The notes: generated by a model not told the origin, from the sequence alone. 12,063 nt of DNA from Planctomycetota bacterium (GCA_022567055.1 JADFHU010000083.1:1-12063), one strand, 5' to 3'. Shown: positions 1 through 6,024, numbered from the stretch's first letter. Made by a program: numbers and translations.

Positions 1-1666
1 CGACCCGCCGGCTGAGGCCGAGCCTGGCGTGTTGATCCGCTGGTTCAGAGAGATCACGGCCGAGGACGGCCCCACGGTGGGAGGAAAGGCAGCCTCTCTC
101 GGGGAGATGTACCGGAATCTCGACGGCGAGGGCGTACGGATCCCCAACGGGTTCGCCACTACCGCTCGGGCGTACGCGTTGTTCCTCGACGCTCCGGTTT
201 TGCCGGAGATGTGGGACGATGTCACGGGCCACGAGTCGTTGGGCCGCGTGGCTTCGAACGTGCTTCAGTCGGCTACGCTGCGAGCCGCCCTGGAGGTGCT
301 GGTCGCATCGGGCTGGGCCGGAAAGCTGGAAGTCGTCGTCTTCGGTGCCTAAAATACCGTCGGCTCCGTAAGGATCCACGAAGAGTGGATCGGGCGCCCG
401 CGGGATAGCGCCTCCCTGGCCAGGATCATTTTTACGAATGCTTTTGATGATCAGTGGTTCACTAATACCAAACTCAAAAGAGACCGGTATTTCAGACACT
501 TCATTTGCTATCGAATTATAGAATATACAATTCGTAATCACTGACCCGCTCCAACGTACCCATGAACCATCCGGCTGTCTTAGTGAATTTGTCGGTGGCT
601 TATAAAAAGTAGGCGATGTATTGCCATAAAAAGTACAGTTCAACACATTCAGAATACTATCCCCGCTGCCGTTGATAGAATCGGGACAGGATATCGCTCC
701 GCCGGTATCACCCGCCGCATTGGCCACAAAAAGGCAGTTAATCAGTTGCAACTCAGTTCGATGGTATGCTCGAATCGCCCCCCCTCTTCCGCCGGCGGCA
801 TTCCGTCGGAAAACACAGTGATTCAAGGTAAGATTCGACCTTAGGGCACAACTAATTGCTCCGCCACTACCTTCCACGTCATTGTTTTCAAATAAACAGT
901 TTGTGAACTCCGTGTGCCACCCGCGTCCATTAAACACAGCCCCACCACTCCGCGCATTATTGTCTGCAAAGGTACATCGTATGAATACCGGCCTCCACCT
1001 ACGCTCATTAGCCAAATCCTCATCAGTCGAGTCATAAGTACTGGCCAATGATACAGCGCCGCCCCCATGGGCATAATTGTCTATGAAAACACAATCGACT
1101 AATCGCGGAGAACATCCACGTTGGCAATATAATCCTCCCCCCCCACCATCACTAGGATTGTGAGAAGGGACCTCCACCGCCGCATATCCCCCTGTGATGG
1201 TAAAGCCTTCAAGAACGGCTGCATTGCCTGGCCCGGTACACATTAGCACCTGGAGACTGTTACCCAGTTTGGTATTGGGATCCCTGCCAAAGTCATTGTG
1301 GTCGATGTCACCGCTCAGAATCGTCGCAAAGGCCTTGATGTGACGAAAATCCGGATACATTCCCGCCCGCCCCGCATAGCCGCCTATGATGGATACGCCA
1401 TCTTTCAATTGAAACGTGGCCTCACGATCCAAGGGGTCCTGGGTAGGGGTGTAATTGCCCTGGGCCACACGGATTTCGTCACCGCCCCGGGCCACCGCCA
1501 GTGCATCCTGGAGGTCTGTAAACGCATCCTCCCAAGAAGCGCCACTGTTAGCCCCGGCGACATCATCATCCACATAAATGACCGCGCCTGGCGCGGCCGT
1601 GCGCAGCGCCACTAATAGAAACAGCACGAACACCGGCCATCTTAAAAGATTCGTTTTCCCTCTCAT
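1..1666 (-). CDS. Secreted right-handed beta-helix repeat protein, 3' end disrupted and running off the window
   Basis: The minus-strand frame is open from an ATG at 1666 to the window edge (555 codons, no stop seen). A signal peptide (MRGKTNLLRWPVFVLFLLVALRTAAPG) is followed by VIYVDDDVAG, SWEDAFTDLQDAL and GGDEIRVAQGNYTP, the usual opening of planctomycete parallel beta-helix surface proteins. From about residue 190 to 350 there are six degenerate coils of the form CxFxxNxAxxGGAI (CVFIDNYAHGGGAV, CTFADNNARSGGAV, CLFENNDVEGSGGAI, CVFRRNAAGGRGGAI, CLFVANAAGDTGGAI, CTFYGNTS). Around residue 425-449 it reads DPLFVDPYGADG then LGTEDDDFQLS, which in relatives leads into a PGSPxIDAG motif. That motif is missing: from about base 320 leftward the codons are antisense to the PEP-synthase remnant. 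No catalytic motif was seen, so a structural or binding role at the cell surface is only inferred. Confidence 0.8.
   Translation of the reverse strand, partial: MRGKTNLLRWPVFVLFLLVALRTAAPGAVIYVDDDVAGANSGASWEDAFTDLQDALAVARGGDEIRVAQGNYTPTQDPLDREATFQLKDGVSIIGGYAGRAGMYPDFRHIKAFATILSGDIDHNDFGRDPNTKLGNSLQVLMCTGPGNAAVLEGFTITGGYAAVEVPSHNPSDGGGGGLYCQRGCSPRLVDCVFIDNYAHGGGAVSLASTYDSTDEDLANERRWRPVFIRCTFADNNARSGGAVFNGRGWHTEFTNCLFENNDVEGSGGAISCALRSNLTLNHCVFRRNAAGGRGGAIRAYHRTELQLINCLFVANAAGDTGGAISCPDSINGSGDSILNVLNCTFYGNTSPTFYKPPTNSLRQPDGSWVRWSGSVITNCIFYNSIANEVSEIPVSFEFGISEPLIIKSIRKNDPGQGGAIPRAPDPLFVDPYGADGILGTEDDDFQLSGPARCDQHLQGGSQRSRLKHVRSHAAQRLVARDIVPHLRQNRSVEEQRVRPSGSGEPVGDPYALAVEIPVHLPERGCLSSHRGAVLGRDLSEPADQHARLGLSRRV
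29..352 (+). pseudogene. PEP synthase / pyruvate phosphate dikinase, N-terminal remnant
   Basis: This reading frame begins like the ATP-grasp (PPDK_N) domain of phosphoenolpyruvate synthase, which makes PEP from pyruvate and ATP. The signature is VGGKAASLGEMYRNL followed by GVRIPNGFATTARAY, matching the family's VGGKNASLGEM...VPxGFAxTxxAY. The start used is the GTG at 29, but the frame is open to the window edge, so the true start could lie upstream. Family members run to roughly 750-900 residues; this frame stops after 108 codons. Family resemblance fades after about residue 90, and the last dozen or so codons are antisense to the beta-helix gene that reads in from the right. The gene is therefore cut at about base 300-320 and cannot encode a working enzyme. 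Identification as a PEPS/PPDK N-terminus is fairly secure; whether the break is biological or an assembly join is unknown. Confidence 0.7.
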
Positions 1667-1673
1667 CTGTCTG

Positions 1674-1681
1674 CCCTTTCC
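1674..1681 (-). promoter_or_regulatory. Ribosome binding site of the beta-helix gene
   Basis: On the minus strand GGAAAGGG ends seven bases before the ATG at 1666. It supports that start, which is also followed directly by a good signal peptide. Confidence 0.55.
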
Positions 1682-1727
1682 AAATATCGAATAATAACGA
1701 CGAGAACACTCGGCCAATACGGCCATG

Positions 1728-1746
1728 ATTACCCCTTACGGGTGAT
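1728..1746. repeat. Short inverted repeat upstream of the beta-helix gene
   Basis: ATTACCC (1728-1734) and GGGTGAT (1740-1746) pair with one mismatch around a 5-base spacer, about 60-80 bases upstream of the beta-helix start codon. The size and place would suit an operator or a small 5' leader hairpin. No regulator is recognisable and it could be chance. Confidence 0.25.
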
Positions 1747-1765
1747 TATCTTGTTAAGGTCTCTA

Positions 1766-1925
1766 GTGCTGCGTCACCCTTTAAAGTTATGGTTCCTGTT
1801 TTGTGCCAACAGGCATCTGCGGCGTCGGACATCCTTGGGCTAGCCCACGAGACCGTCGTTTTCTTCCATGCATATGACCGTTAGCGGCGGCGCATCGATC
1901 CGAAATTTAAGCCGTGACAGAGCAC
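1766..1925. mobile_element. 160-bp foldback miniature element with TA flanks (MITE-like)
   Basis: The ends are inverted: GTGCTGCGTCAC (1766-1777) pairs with GTGACAGAGCAC (1914-1925), 10 of 12. The similarity continues inward: CCTTTAAAGTTATGG at the left against GGCTTAAATTTCGGA read from the right. A TA dinucleotide abuts both ends (1764-1765 and 1926-1927), as expected for a TA target duplication of the IS630/Tc1-mariner type. The two halves stay related almost to the middle, where the perfect 12-base palindrome TGGGCTAGCCCA (1836-1847) forms the centre. The element has no coding capacity and fills most of the gap between the divergent beta-helix and GNAT genes. The IS630 link rests only on the TA flanks and end structure; no transposase is in the window. 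Confidence 0.6.
1780..1809 (-). promoter_or_regulatory. Weak candidate promoter for the beta-helix gene, inside the miniature element
   Basis: On the minus strand TTGGCA (1809-1804) is followed after 18 bases by TTTAAA (1785-1780), about 114 bases upstream of the start codon. The fit to sigma70 is 5/6 and 4/6. Both boxes lie inside the 160-bp foldback element, so if real, the element would be supplying the promoter. The match is weak and no other site was clearly better. Confidence 0.2.
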
Positions 1926-1974
1926 TAGGCTCTATTTAAAGGCGTTTACTCAAGCGACAGCTCAAGACGCATCC

Positions 1975-2085
1975 ATGGGAAAACTGACGCGACAGGCTGC
2001 GGGGACTGTTCTTTTGGGTGAGCAGTCGGAGAAGGACGTTCCGGCCGATTCTCTCTGTGACGAATACGATTTGTCGGCCCGATAA
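1975..2085 (+). pseudogene. Short remnant resembling an IS3-type transposase OrfA N-terminus
   Basis: A 36-codon frame starts at the ATG at 1975 (MGKLTRQ) and contains VLLGEQSEKDVPADSLCDEYDLSAR before a TAA. The pattern 'V-L-G-E...V-SDLCDEYGL' resembles the first helix-turn-helix of IS3-family OrfA proteins, which normally run on for about 60 more residues. No downstream HTH half, OrfB or insertion-sequence ends were recognised. It lies just right of the TA-flanked foldback element. The resemblance is short and judged from memory of the family, so this may be an accidental open frame. Confidence 0.3.
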
Positions 2086-2086
2086 T
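2057..2086 (+). promoter_or_regulatory. Candidate sigma70-like promoter for the GNAT gene
   Basis: GTGACG (2057-2062), an 18-base spacer and GATAAT (2081-2086) fit -35 and -10 boxes at 4/6 and 5/6. Transcription would start near 2093, leaving a leader of about 30 bases before the ATG at 2126. Supported only by position and match. Confidence 0.25.
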
Positions 2087-2125
2087 AGCGACTCAGGAAG
2101 CTGCTTTTGAGTGAGCTTTTGCTTC

Positions 2126-2962
2126 ATGTTGGCAATCCGAACCATGACACCGACGGACGCTCCCGTGGTCTTGGCATTGAGCGAACAGGCCGGCTGGAAT
2201 CAAGGGAAAGCCGACTGGCAGCGATTCTTAGCGATGGAGCCCGAAGGGTGTTTCGTTGCTGAAACGAACGGTGAGCCCGTGGGGACCACGGTGACCTGTG
2301 TGTTCGGGGGGGTTGCTTGGATTGGCATGGTCTTGGTGGACCCGAGGGCCCGTCGCCGGGGCGTGGCGACCGGGCTGATGAAGCACGCTCTGGCGTATCT
2401 GGAGGGGCGAGGCGTTCAGACGGTTCGTCTCGATGCAACCGAGACGGGACGGTTGGTCTATGAGGGACTGAGTTTTGTCACGGAGTTTTCATTGACTCGC
2501 TATCAAGGGACCGCTCCGCCGGCCGGCGAGAATGCCCAGGTCGTTTCAGCCACGCCCGATATGTACGATGAATTGATTGCCTTCGATGCGCGGGCAGCCG
2601 GTGCCAATCGGGAGAAGATGTTGACGCGTCTGTTTTCCACATCACCCTGCGGCACACGGGTGCTGAATCGACGAGGGCAGCTTGAGGGATTCATCACGAC
2701 ACGCAGCGGCGTTCATGCCCTTCAAATCGGTCCCTGCATTGCCTCTCCCTCGGCTGGGGCGATCCTCTTGAGTGACATGCTCAATCGCTGTGCCGGCCAA
2801 CCTGTAATCCTGGATGTCCCCTGTCAAAACACCACTGCAACAAGAGTCACTGAATCTTTAGGGTTCAAGGCGCAGCGTCATTTTATCCGCATGTACCGGG
2901 GCTGCGCCCCTACCGGGGACGCTTCCGCCCTTTGGGCCAGTTCCGGTCCGGAGAAAGGATAA
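2126..2962 (+). CDS. GNAT-family N-acetyltransferase, two-domain type
   Basis: This 278-residue protein has an N-terminal GNAT domain. It opens with AIRTMTPTDAPVVLALSEQAGWNQ, has GCFVAETNGEPVGT as the beta2-beta3 hairpin, and VLVDPRARRRGVATGLM as motif A, with the acetyl-CoA pyrophosphate-binding R-R-x-G-x-A type loop at about residues 76-81. YEGLSFVTEFSLTRYQG (about 112-128) closes the domain. The second half (about 140-265) looks like the C-terminal domain of two-domain GNATs, with a second LGF...FIRMYRG ending typical of such folds. I chose the ATG at 2126 because family similarity begins there; a GTG at 2111 in the same frame has a better-placed AGGAAG (2095-2100) and would add five residues. 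The acceptor substrate cannot be told. The gene is intact, unlike those on either side. Confidence 0.85.
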   Translation: MLAIRTMTPTDAPVVLALSEQAGWNQGKADWQRFLAMEPEGCFVAETNGEPVGTTVTCVFGGVAWIGMVLVDPRARRRGVATGLMKHALAYLEGRGVQTVRLDATETGRLVYEGLSFVTEFSLTRYQGTAPPAGENAQVVSATPDMYDELIAFDARAAGANREKMLTRLFSTSPCGTRVLNRRGQLEGFITTRSGVHALQIGPCIASPSAGAILLSDMLNRCAGQPVILDVPCQNTTATRVTESLGFKAQRHFIRMYRGCAPTGDASALWASSGPEKG

Positions 2963-3100
2963 GGGATCACCCGTCATCGCGATCTGCGCAAGACCTTCGC
3001 CCTCAATGCCCTGGTCGCCCTGGACAATGCCGCCTGGCTCTTGTATGCCCAGGAAAACGATCTACAGCGCTTCGACGACATGATCCCTTTGCGTTTTTAG
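2963..3100 (+). pseudogene. Remnant of an enolase-superfamily-like (mandelate racemase/dehydratase type) protein
   Basis: Immediately after the GNAT stop and in the same frame, 45 codons encode TRHRDLRKTFALNALVALD then NAAWLLYAQENDLQRFDDMIP, ending at the TAG at 3098-3100. There is no start codon and the frame does not resume. The 'ALNALVALDNAxWLLYAxE...FDxMIP' pattern has the look of a conserved internal segment, and I associate it with mandelate racemase/muconate lactonizing-type proteins near epimerase and DHDPS-family genes. That assignment is from memory and could be wrong; that this is a piece of a formerly longer protein is better supported. Another frame continues AFLAYIG to 3114, suggesting a nearby indel. 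No metal ligands or catalytic lysines remain. Confidence 0.4.
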
Positions 3101-3554
3101 CCTACATCGGATAGGGTCTTTTCACGGTTGAGCACTCATTGCCAGAGACTGACATGACAGCATTCGTAGATCGTCAAGCGTCTCCTACACCTCGCCGTTG
3201 GTGGTACTCCGTCGGTCCCGCCTTGATCACCGCCTGCATGGTTTTCGGGCCGGGTAGTTTGTTGGTGAGCGCCAACGTGGGGGCCACGCATGGGTGTGAG
3301 TTGCTGTGGTTGCTGGAGCTGACCGGCGTACTGATGGGAACCTTCATGATCATGGCCGCACGCATTGGCGTGGTAGGGGGGGCGAGTCCCTGCACGCTGG
3401 TGGCTCGGCATCTGAGCCGGCCCGCGGCCATCGTGATTGGCCTTACCCTGTTCTTGGTCTGTGCGATTTTCCAGTTCGGTAACAACCTGGCTTTCGCTAC
3501 GGCCGCCGTTGCGCTGATCGCGGGACGAGCCCCCGATTGGGCGATCGTTGGACT

Positions 3555-3800
3555 TAAAGGAACGGCAAGAAATAACTTGGACTTTTGAATGCCCGATTGC
3601 ACCCCATCTTTGATCGCTTCTCAATCGCGAAAACAGCGGCTTCCTTGGGTCAAACCTAGCTGCGAGAGCAGCATAAATAGCATCCCAAGCAATCCGCGAC
3701 GTAGAACAGCTACGCCTGTGGTTTCGCTCAATCGGGCGCGACCAAATATGGGGCACACTTGGACCCCAAATTGTCCAACTTATTTCTTGCCGATCCCTAA
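3555..3800. repeat. TAA target-site duplication flanking the 240-bp element
   Basis: TAA at 3555-3557 lies directly before the left terminal repeat and TAA at 3798-3800 directly after the right one. One copy belongs to the transporter codons for Leu-Asn (CTT AAC); removing the other together with the element restores the frame. Three-base TAA/TNA duplications are known for IS5-group (IS1031/ISL2-like) and Harbinger/Tourist-type elements. Confidence 0.75.
3558..3797. mobile_element. 240-bp foldback miniature inverted-repeat element (MITE) inside the Nramp gene
   Basis: The terminal inverted repeats are 25 bp (3558-3582 and 3773-3797), 22 of 25 matching, with the core GGCAAGAAATAA conserved in both. 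Palindromic similarity continues inward: CCCCATCTTTGATCGC on the left against CCCCATATTTGGTCGC read from the right, then GCGGCTTCCTTGGG against GCGGATTGCTTGGG. The middle is a GCTGC-GAGA-GCAGC hairpin (3659-3672). The whole element could thus fold into one long imperfect stem. It has no plausible coding capacity and must have been mobilised in trans. TAA duplications flank it. The three-base duplication points to an IS5-group/Harbinger-like transposase, but no related full-length element is in the window, so the family is inferred. Confidence 0.8.
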
Positions 3801-3927
3801 CCTGGGGATCATTCTCTTCCTCTTCAAGGCACGGCACATCTACCGCCTGCTGGAACGTATCATGAAGGTCATTGCGCTGCGGGTCTTCCTGCTGGTCCGT
3901 CTGCACTTTGGTTAGAAATGATACCTT

Positions 3928-3936
3928 GGAAGGTGA
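3928..3936 (+). promoter_or_regulatory. Ribosome binding site of the epimerase-like gene
   Basis: GGAAGGTGA sits seven bases before the ATG at 3944. It decides this start over longer in-frame alternatives such as 3872, which would overlap the end of the Nramp remnant. Confidence 0.7.
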
Positions 3937-3943
3937 CATCATC

Positions 3944-4960
3944 ATGAACTTGACGTCGCTCAATGAAAGGGAGCTGGAGGCTGTCCTGAGCCAGCCCAGC
4001 TCAGAGACACGAGACACGATCAGCCGACTGACCGGGGACATCGTGGTGCTGGGGGCCGGCGGCAAGATGGGGCCGACCTTGGCTATGATGCTCCACCAGG
4101 CGGCACCGGATAAGACCGTCTTCGCAGTTTCCCGTTTTAGCAATCAAGCGGTCAAGGATCGCCTGGACCAGGCCGGCGTGACAACGATTGCCGCTGAACT
4201 TCTAGATGCATCCCAACATCGATGTCTGCCCCAGGTTGCGAATGTGTACTACCTGGCGGGCATGAAGTTTGGGGCCTCCGGGAACCAGCCTATGACCTGG
4301 GCCCTGAACAGTTATCTTCCCGGGCGCATGGCCGAGCTCTATCGGGAGGCACGTCTGGTTGTGCTGTCCACCGGTAACGTCTATCCCTTCGTGAATCCGG
4401 CCCAAGGGGGGGCGCAGGAATCCGATTCTCCCGATCCGCGTGGAGAATACGCCCAGTCTTGCCTGGGGAGGGAACGGGTGTGTCAATACTTCTCGCAAGA
4501 GAACCAGACCCCCATGACCATTGTACGCTTGAACTATGCCAACGAAGCGCGCTACGGCATTATCGTCGATCTGTCTTTCAAGATCATGCAGGAGGTGCCA
4601 ATCGATCTGAGCATGGCCGCTGTGAACTTAATATGGCAGCGGGATGCCAATGACTATATCGCCCGCGCCATCACCCTGGCACAGTCGCCCGCCCGCATCC
4701 TCAATGTGACAGGTCCGGAGATTGTGAAAATCAGGGATCTAGCCGGCCAGATTGGTGAACTGCTGGGTAAGGCTCCCCAGTTCACCGGCGAGGAAGGCAC
4801 GGCCTGCCTGCTGTCTGATGCCTCCGAATGTTTCGATCAACTCGGCCACCCAGCGACATCCTTGGACGAGATGATCGCTGCAATTGTCCCCTGGGTCGCG
4901 TCGGGCAAGCCTGTCCTCAACAAACCCACCAAGTATGAGATCCGAGACGGTCAATTTTAA
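3944..4960 (+). CDS. NAD-dependent epimerase/dehydratase-like protein (extended SDR fold)
   Basis: A 338-residue Rossmann protein. The strand IVVLGAGG with KMGPTL (about residues 33-46) gives the GxGGxxG dinucleotide-binding loop; AVSRFS (about 61-66) marks the end of beta2; VYYLAGMKFG (101-110) and VVLSTGNVYPF (139-149) are the beta4 and STG-type beta5 segments of extended SDRs. The usual catalytic YxxxK is not intact: Tyr169 is in EYAQSCLGRERV and the position four residues on is Cys173, not Lys. Either catalysis differs or the active-site lysine lies elsewhere. ILNVTGPEIVKIRDLAGQIG (about 254-273) is typical of the substrate-binding C-terminal part. It ends TAATG, overlapping the start of the DHDPS-family gene by one base, so the two are probably translated together. 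A sugar or sugar-acid substrate is inferred from fold and neighbour only. Confidence 0.85.
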   Translation: MNLTSLNERELEAVLSQPSSETRDTISRLTGDIVVLGAGGKMGPTLAMMLHQAAPDKTVFAVSRFSNQAVKDRLDQAGVTTIAAELLDASQHRCLPQVANVYYLAGMKFGASGNQPMTWALNSYLPGRMAELYREARLVVLSTGNVYPFVNPAQGGAQESDSPDPRGEYAQSCLGRERVCQYFSQENQTPMTIVRLNYANEARYGIIVDLSFKIMQEVPIDLSMAAVNLIWQRDANDYIARAITLAQSPARILNVTGPEIVKIRDLAGQIGELLGKAPQFTGEEGTACLLSDASECFDQLGHPATSLDEMIAAIVPWVASGKPVLNKPTKYEIRDGQF

Positions 4961-6024
4961 TGAGAGACGATATTCGACTGAGACTCATGGACGGCTGCGT
5001 GATTCCCGCGCACCCGCTCGCCTTGACAGCGGATCTGCAGATCGATACGCGGCACCAGCGAGCCCTGACGCGTTACTACCTGGATACCGGGGCCGGAGGG
5101 CTGGCGGTGGGTGTGCACACAACCCAGTTTGCCATCCACGATCCCCAGGTGGGCCTGTACAAGCCGGTGCTGGAGCTGGCTGCACAGACCGCCCTGACGC
5201 AGACACAAAAGGTCGGACGGCAGACGCCGATTCTGATTGCCGGTATTGTCGGGCCTACTGCACAGGCCGTGCGGGAAGCAGAGGTGGCCCGGGACTTGGG
5301 CTACCACCTCGGTTTGCTCTCCTTGACTGCTTTGGCCAATCGGTCCCAGCGGGAACTTATTGATCATGCCCGCCAGGTGGCCGAGGTCATGCCCCTGATG
5401 GGCTTCTACCTGCAGCCGGCCATCAGTGGCATGATTCTCGACCGGGCGTTCTGGCAGGCCTTGGTGCAGATTCCCGAATTGCTGGCAATTAAAATAGCCC
5501 CCTTCGATCGCTACAAAACCTTGGACGTGCTGCAGGCGGTAGCCGAGTCCGGCAGAGAGCAGGAGATAGCCCTGTATACCGGCAATGATGACACTATCAT
5601 CCAGGACCTGCTGACGACCTATCGCTTCGAGGTGTCGGGTCGGACCGTGTCCTTGCGCATGGTGGGGGGGCTATTGGGTCAATGGGCCTGTTGGACCCAG
5701 TGCGCCGTAGCGATCCTGCAGCGTATTCAAGAGATCCATGCACAGCAGCTACCCATACCGGTCGATTTGCTGACCTTGGCCGGGCAACTGACGCTGGCAA
5801 ACCAGGCCCTCTTTGATGCGGATCACCACTTCAAGGGATGCATTCCCGGTATCTCTCATGTGCTCCAGCGTCAGGGCCTGATCTCCGCAAACTACAGCCT
5901 AGATCCCGAAGAGACCCTGTCACCAGGACAGGCGCAGGCCATCGATCGGATCATCGGTGACTATCCCCATTTGACCGACGACGCTTATGTGCGGGAGAAC
6001 CTCGACCATTGGCTATCGGACTGA
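4960..6024 (+). CDS. Dihydrodipicolinate synthase-family protein (class I aldolase/lyase)
   Basis: A 354-residue TIM-barrel protein of the DHDPS/N-acetylneuraminate lyase superfamily, which forms or cleaves C-C bonds, or dehydrates sugar acids, through a lysine Schiff base. Visible marks are LDTGAGGLAVGVHTTQF (about 41-57, the loop equivalent to the GTTGE region), LIAGIVGPTAQAVREAEVARDLG (92-114), GFYLQP with Tyr150 as the likely proton-relay tyrosine, and LLAIKIAPFD with Lys178 as the Schiff-base lysine. LYTGNDD (after about 205) matches the GNDD/G-D segment on the next strand. It is longer than DapA (about 290), the excess being C-terminal. The start overlaps the epimerase stop by one base, supporting one operon. 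Lysine synthesis is unlikely in this context; a keto-deoxy sugar acid aldolase or dehydratase is the inferred role, substrate unknown. Confidence 0.85.
   Translation: MRDDIRLRLMDGCVIPAHPLALTADLQIDTRHQRALTRYYLDTGAGGLAVGVHTTQFAIHDPQVGLYKPVLELAAQTALTQTQKVGRQTPILIAGIVGPTAQAVREAEVARDLGYHLGLLSLTALANRSQRELIDHARQVAEVMPLMGFYLQPAISGMILDRAFWQALVQIPELLAIKIAPFDRYKTLDVLQAVAESGREQEIALYTGNDDTIIQDLLTTYRFEVSGRTVSLRMVGGLLGQWACWTQCAVAILQRIQEIHAQQLPIPVDLLTLAGQLTLANQALFDADHHFKGCIPGISHVLQRQGLISANYSLDPEETLSPGQAQAIDRIIGDYPHLTDDAYVRENLDHWLSD

Larger units (their letters stand above)
3154..3915 (+). pseudogene. Nramp-family metal transporter gene, split by a 240-bp element and truncated at the 3' end
   Basis: The N-terminal part (from ATG 3154) has Nramp-like membrane segments: VGPALITACMVFGPGSLLVS, LLWLLELTGVLMGTFMIMAA, then IGVVGGASPCTLVARHLSRP and VIGLTLFLVCAIFQFGNN. 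After DWAIVGL the frame enters an inserted element and meets a TGA at 3586-3588. Nramp sequence resumes at 3798 as NLGIILFLFKARHIYRLLERIMKV, the usual continuation of this family. Joining 3154-3557 to 3801-3915 gives WAIVGLNLGIILF in frame, 172 codons and a stop. Nramp proteins are normally about 400-440 residues, so more than half is missing after 3915 regardless of the insertion. The segment-1 DPGN metal-binding motif is replaced by FGPGS, so even the ancestor may have been a divergent transporter. An alternative TTG start at 3139 is less likely. Confidence 0.75.

Noticed and set aside
1298..1615. Plus-strand frame of 105 codons
   Set aside because: Antisense to the N-terminal part of the beta-helix gene, whose minus-strand frame has a signal peptide and repeat coils.
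1936..2145. Minus-strand frame of 69 codons upstream of the GNAT gene
   Set aside because: No family resemblance, Ser/Arg/Leu-rich, overlaps the GNAT start; the plus-strand OrfA-like reading is slightly better but also weak.
3558..3797. Structured RNA or riboswitch in the transporter gene
   Set aside because: The strong secondary structure is explained by inverted terminal repeats plus an exact target duplication inside a coding sequence, which points to a mobile element.
3136..4143. Long minus-strand open frame of about 335 codons
   Set aside because: It runs antisense through the Nramp remnant, the 240-bp element and the start of the epimerase-like gene. Its translation is low-complexity, with no family signature, while the plus strand carries clear homology.
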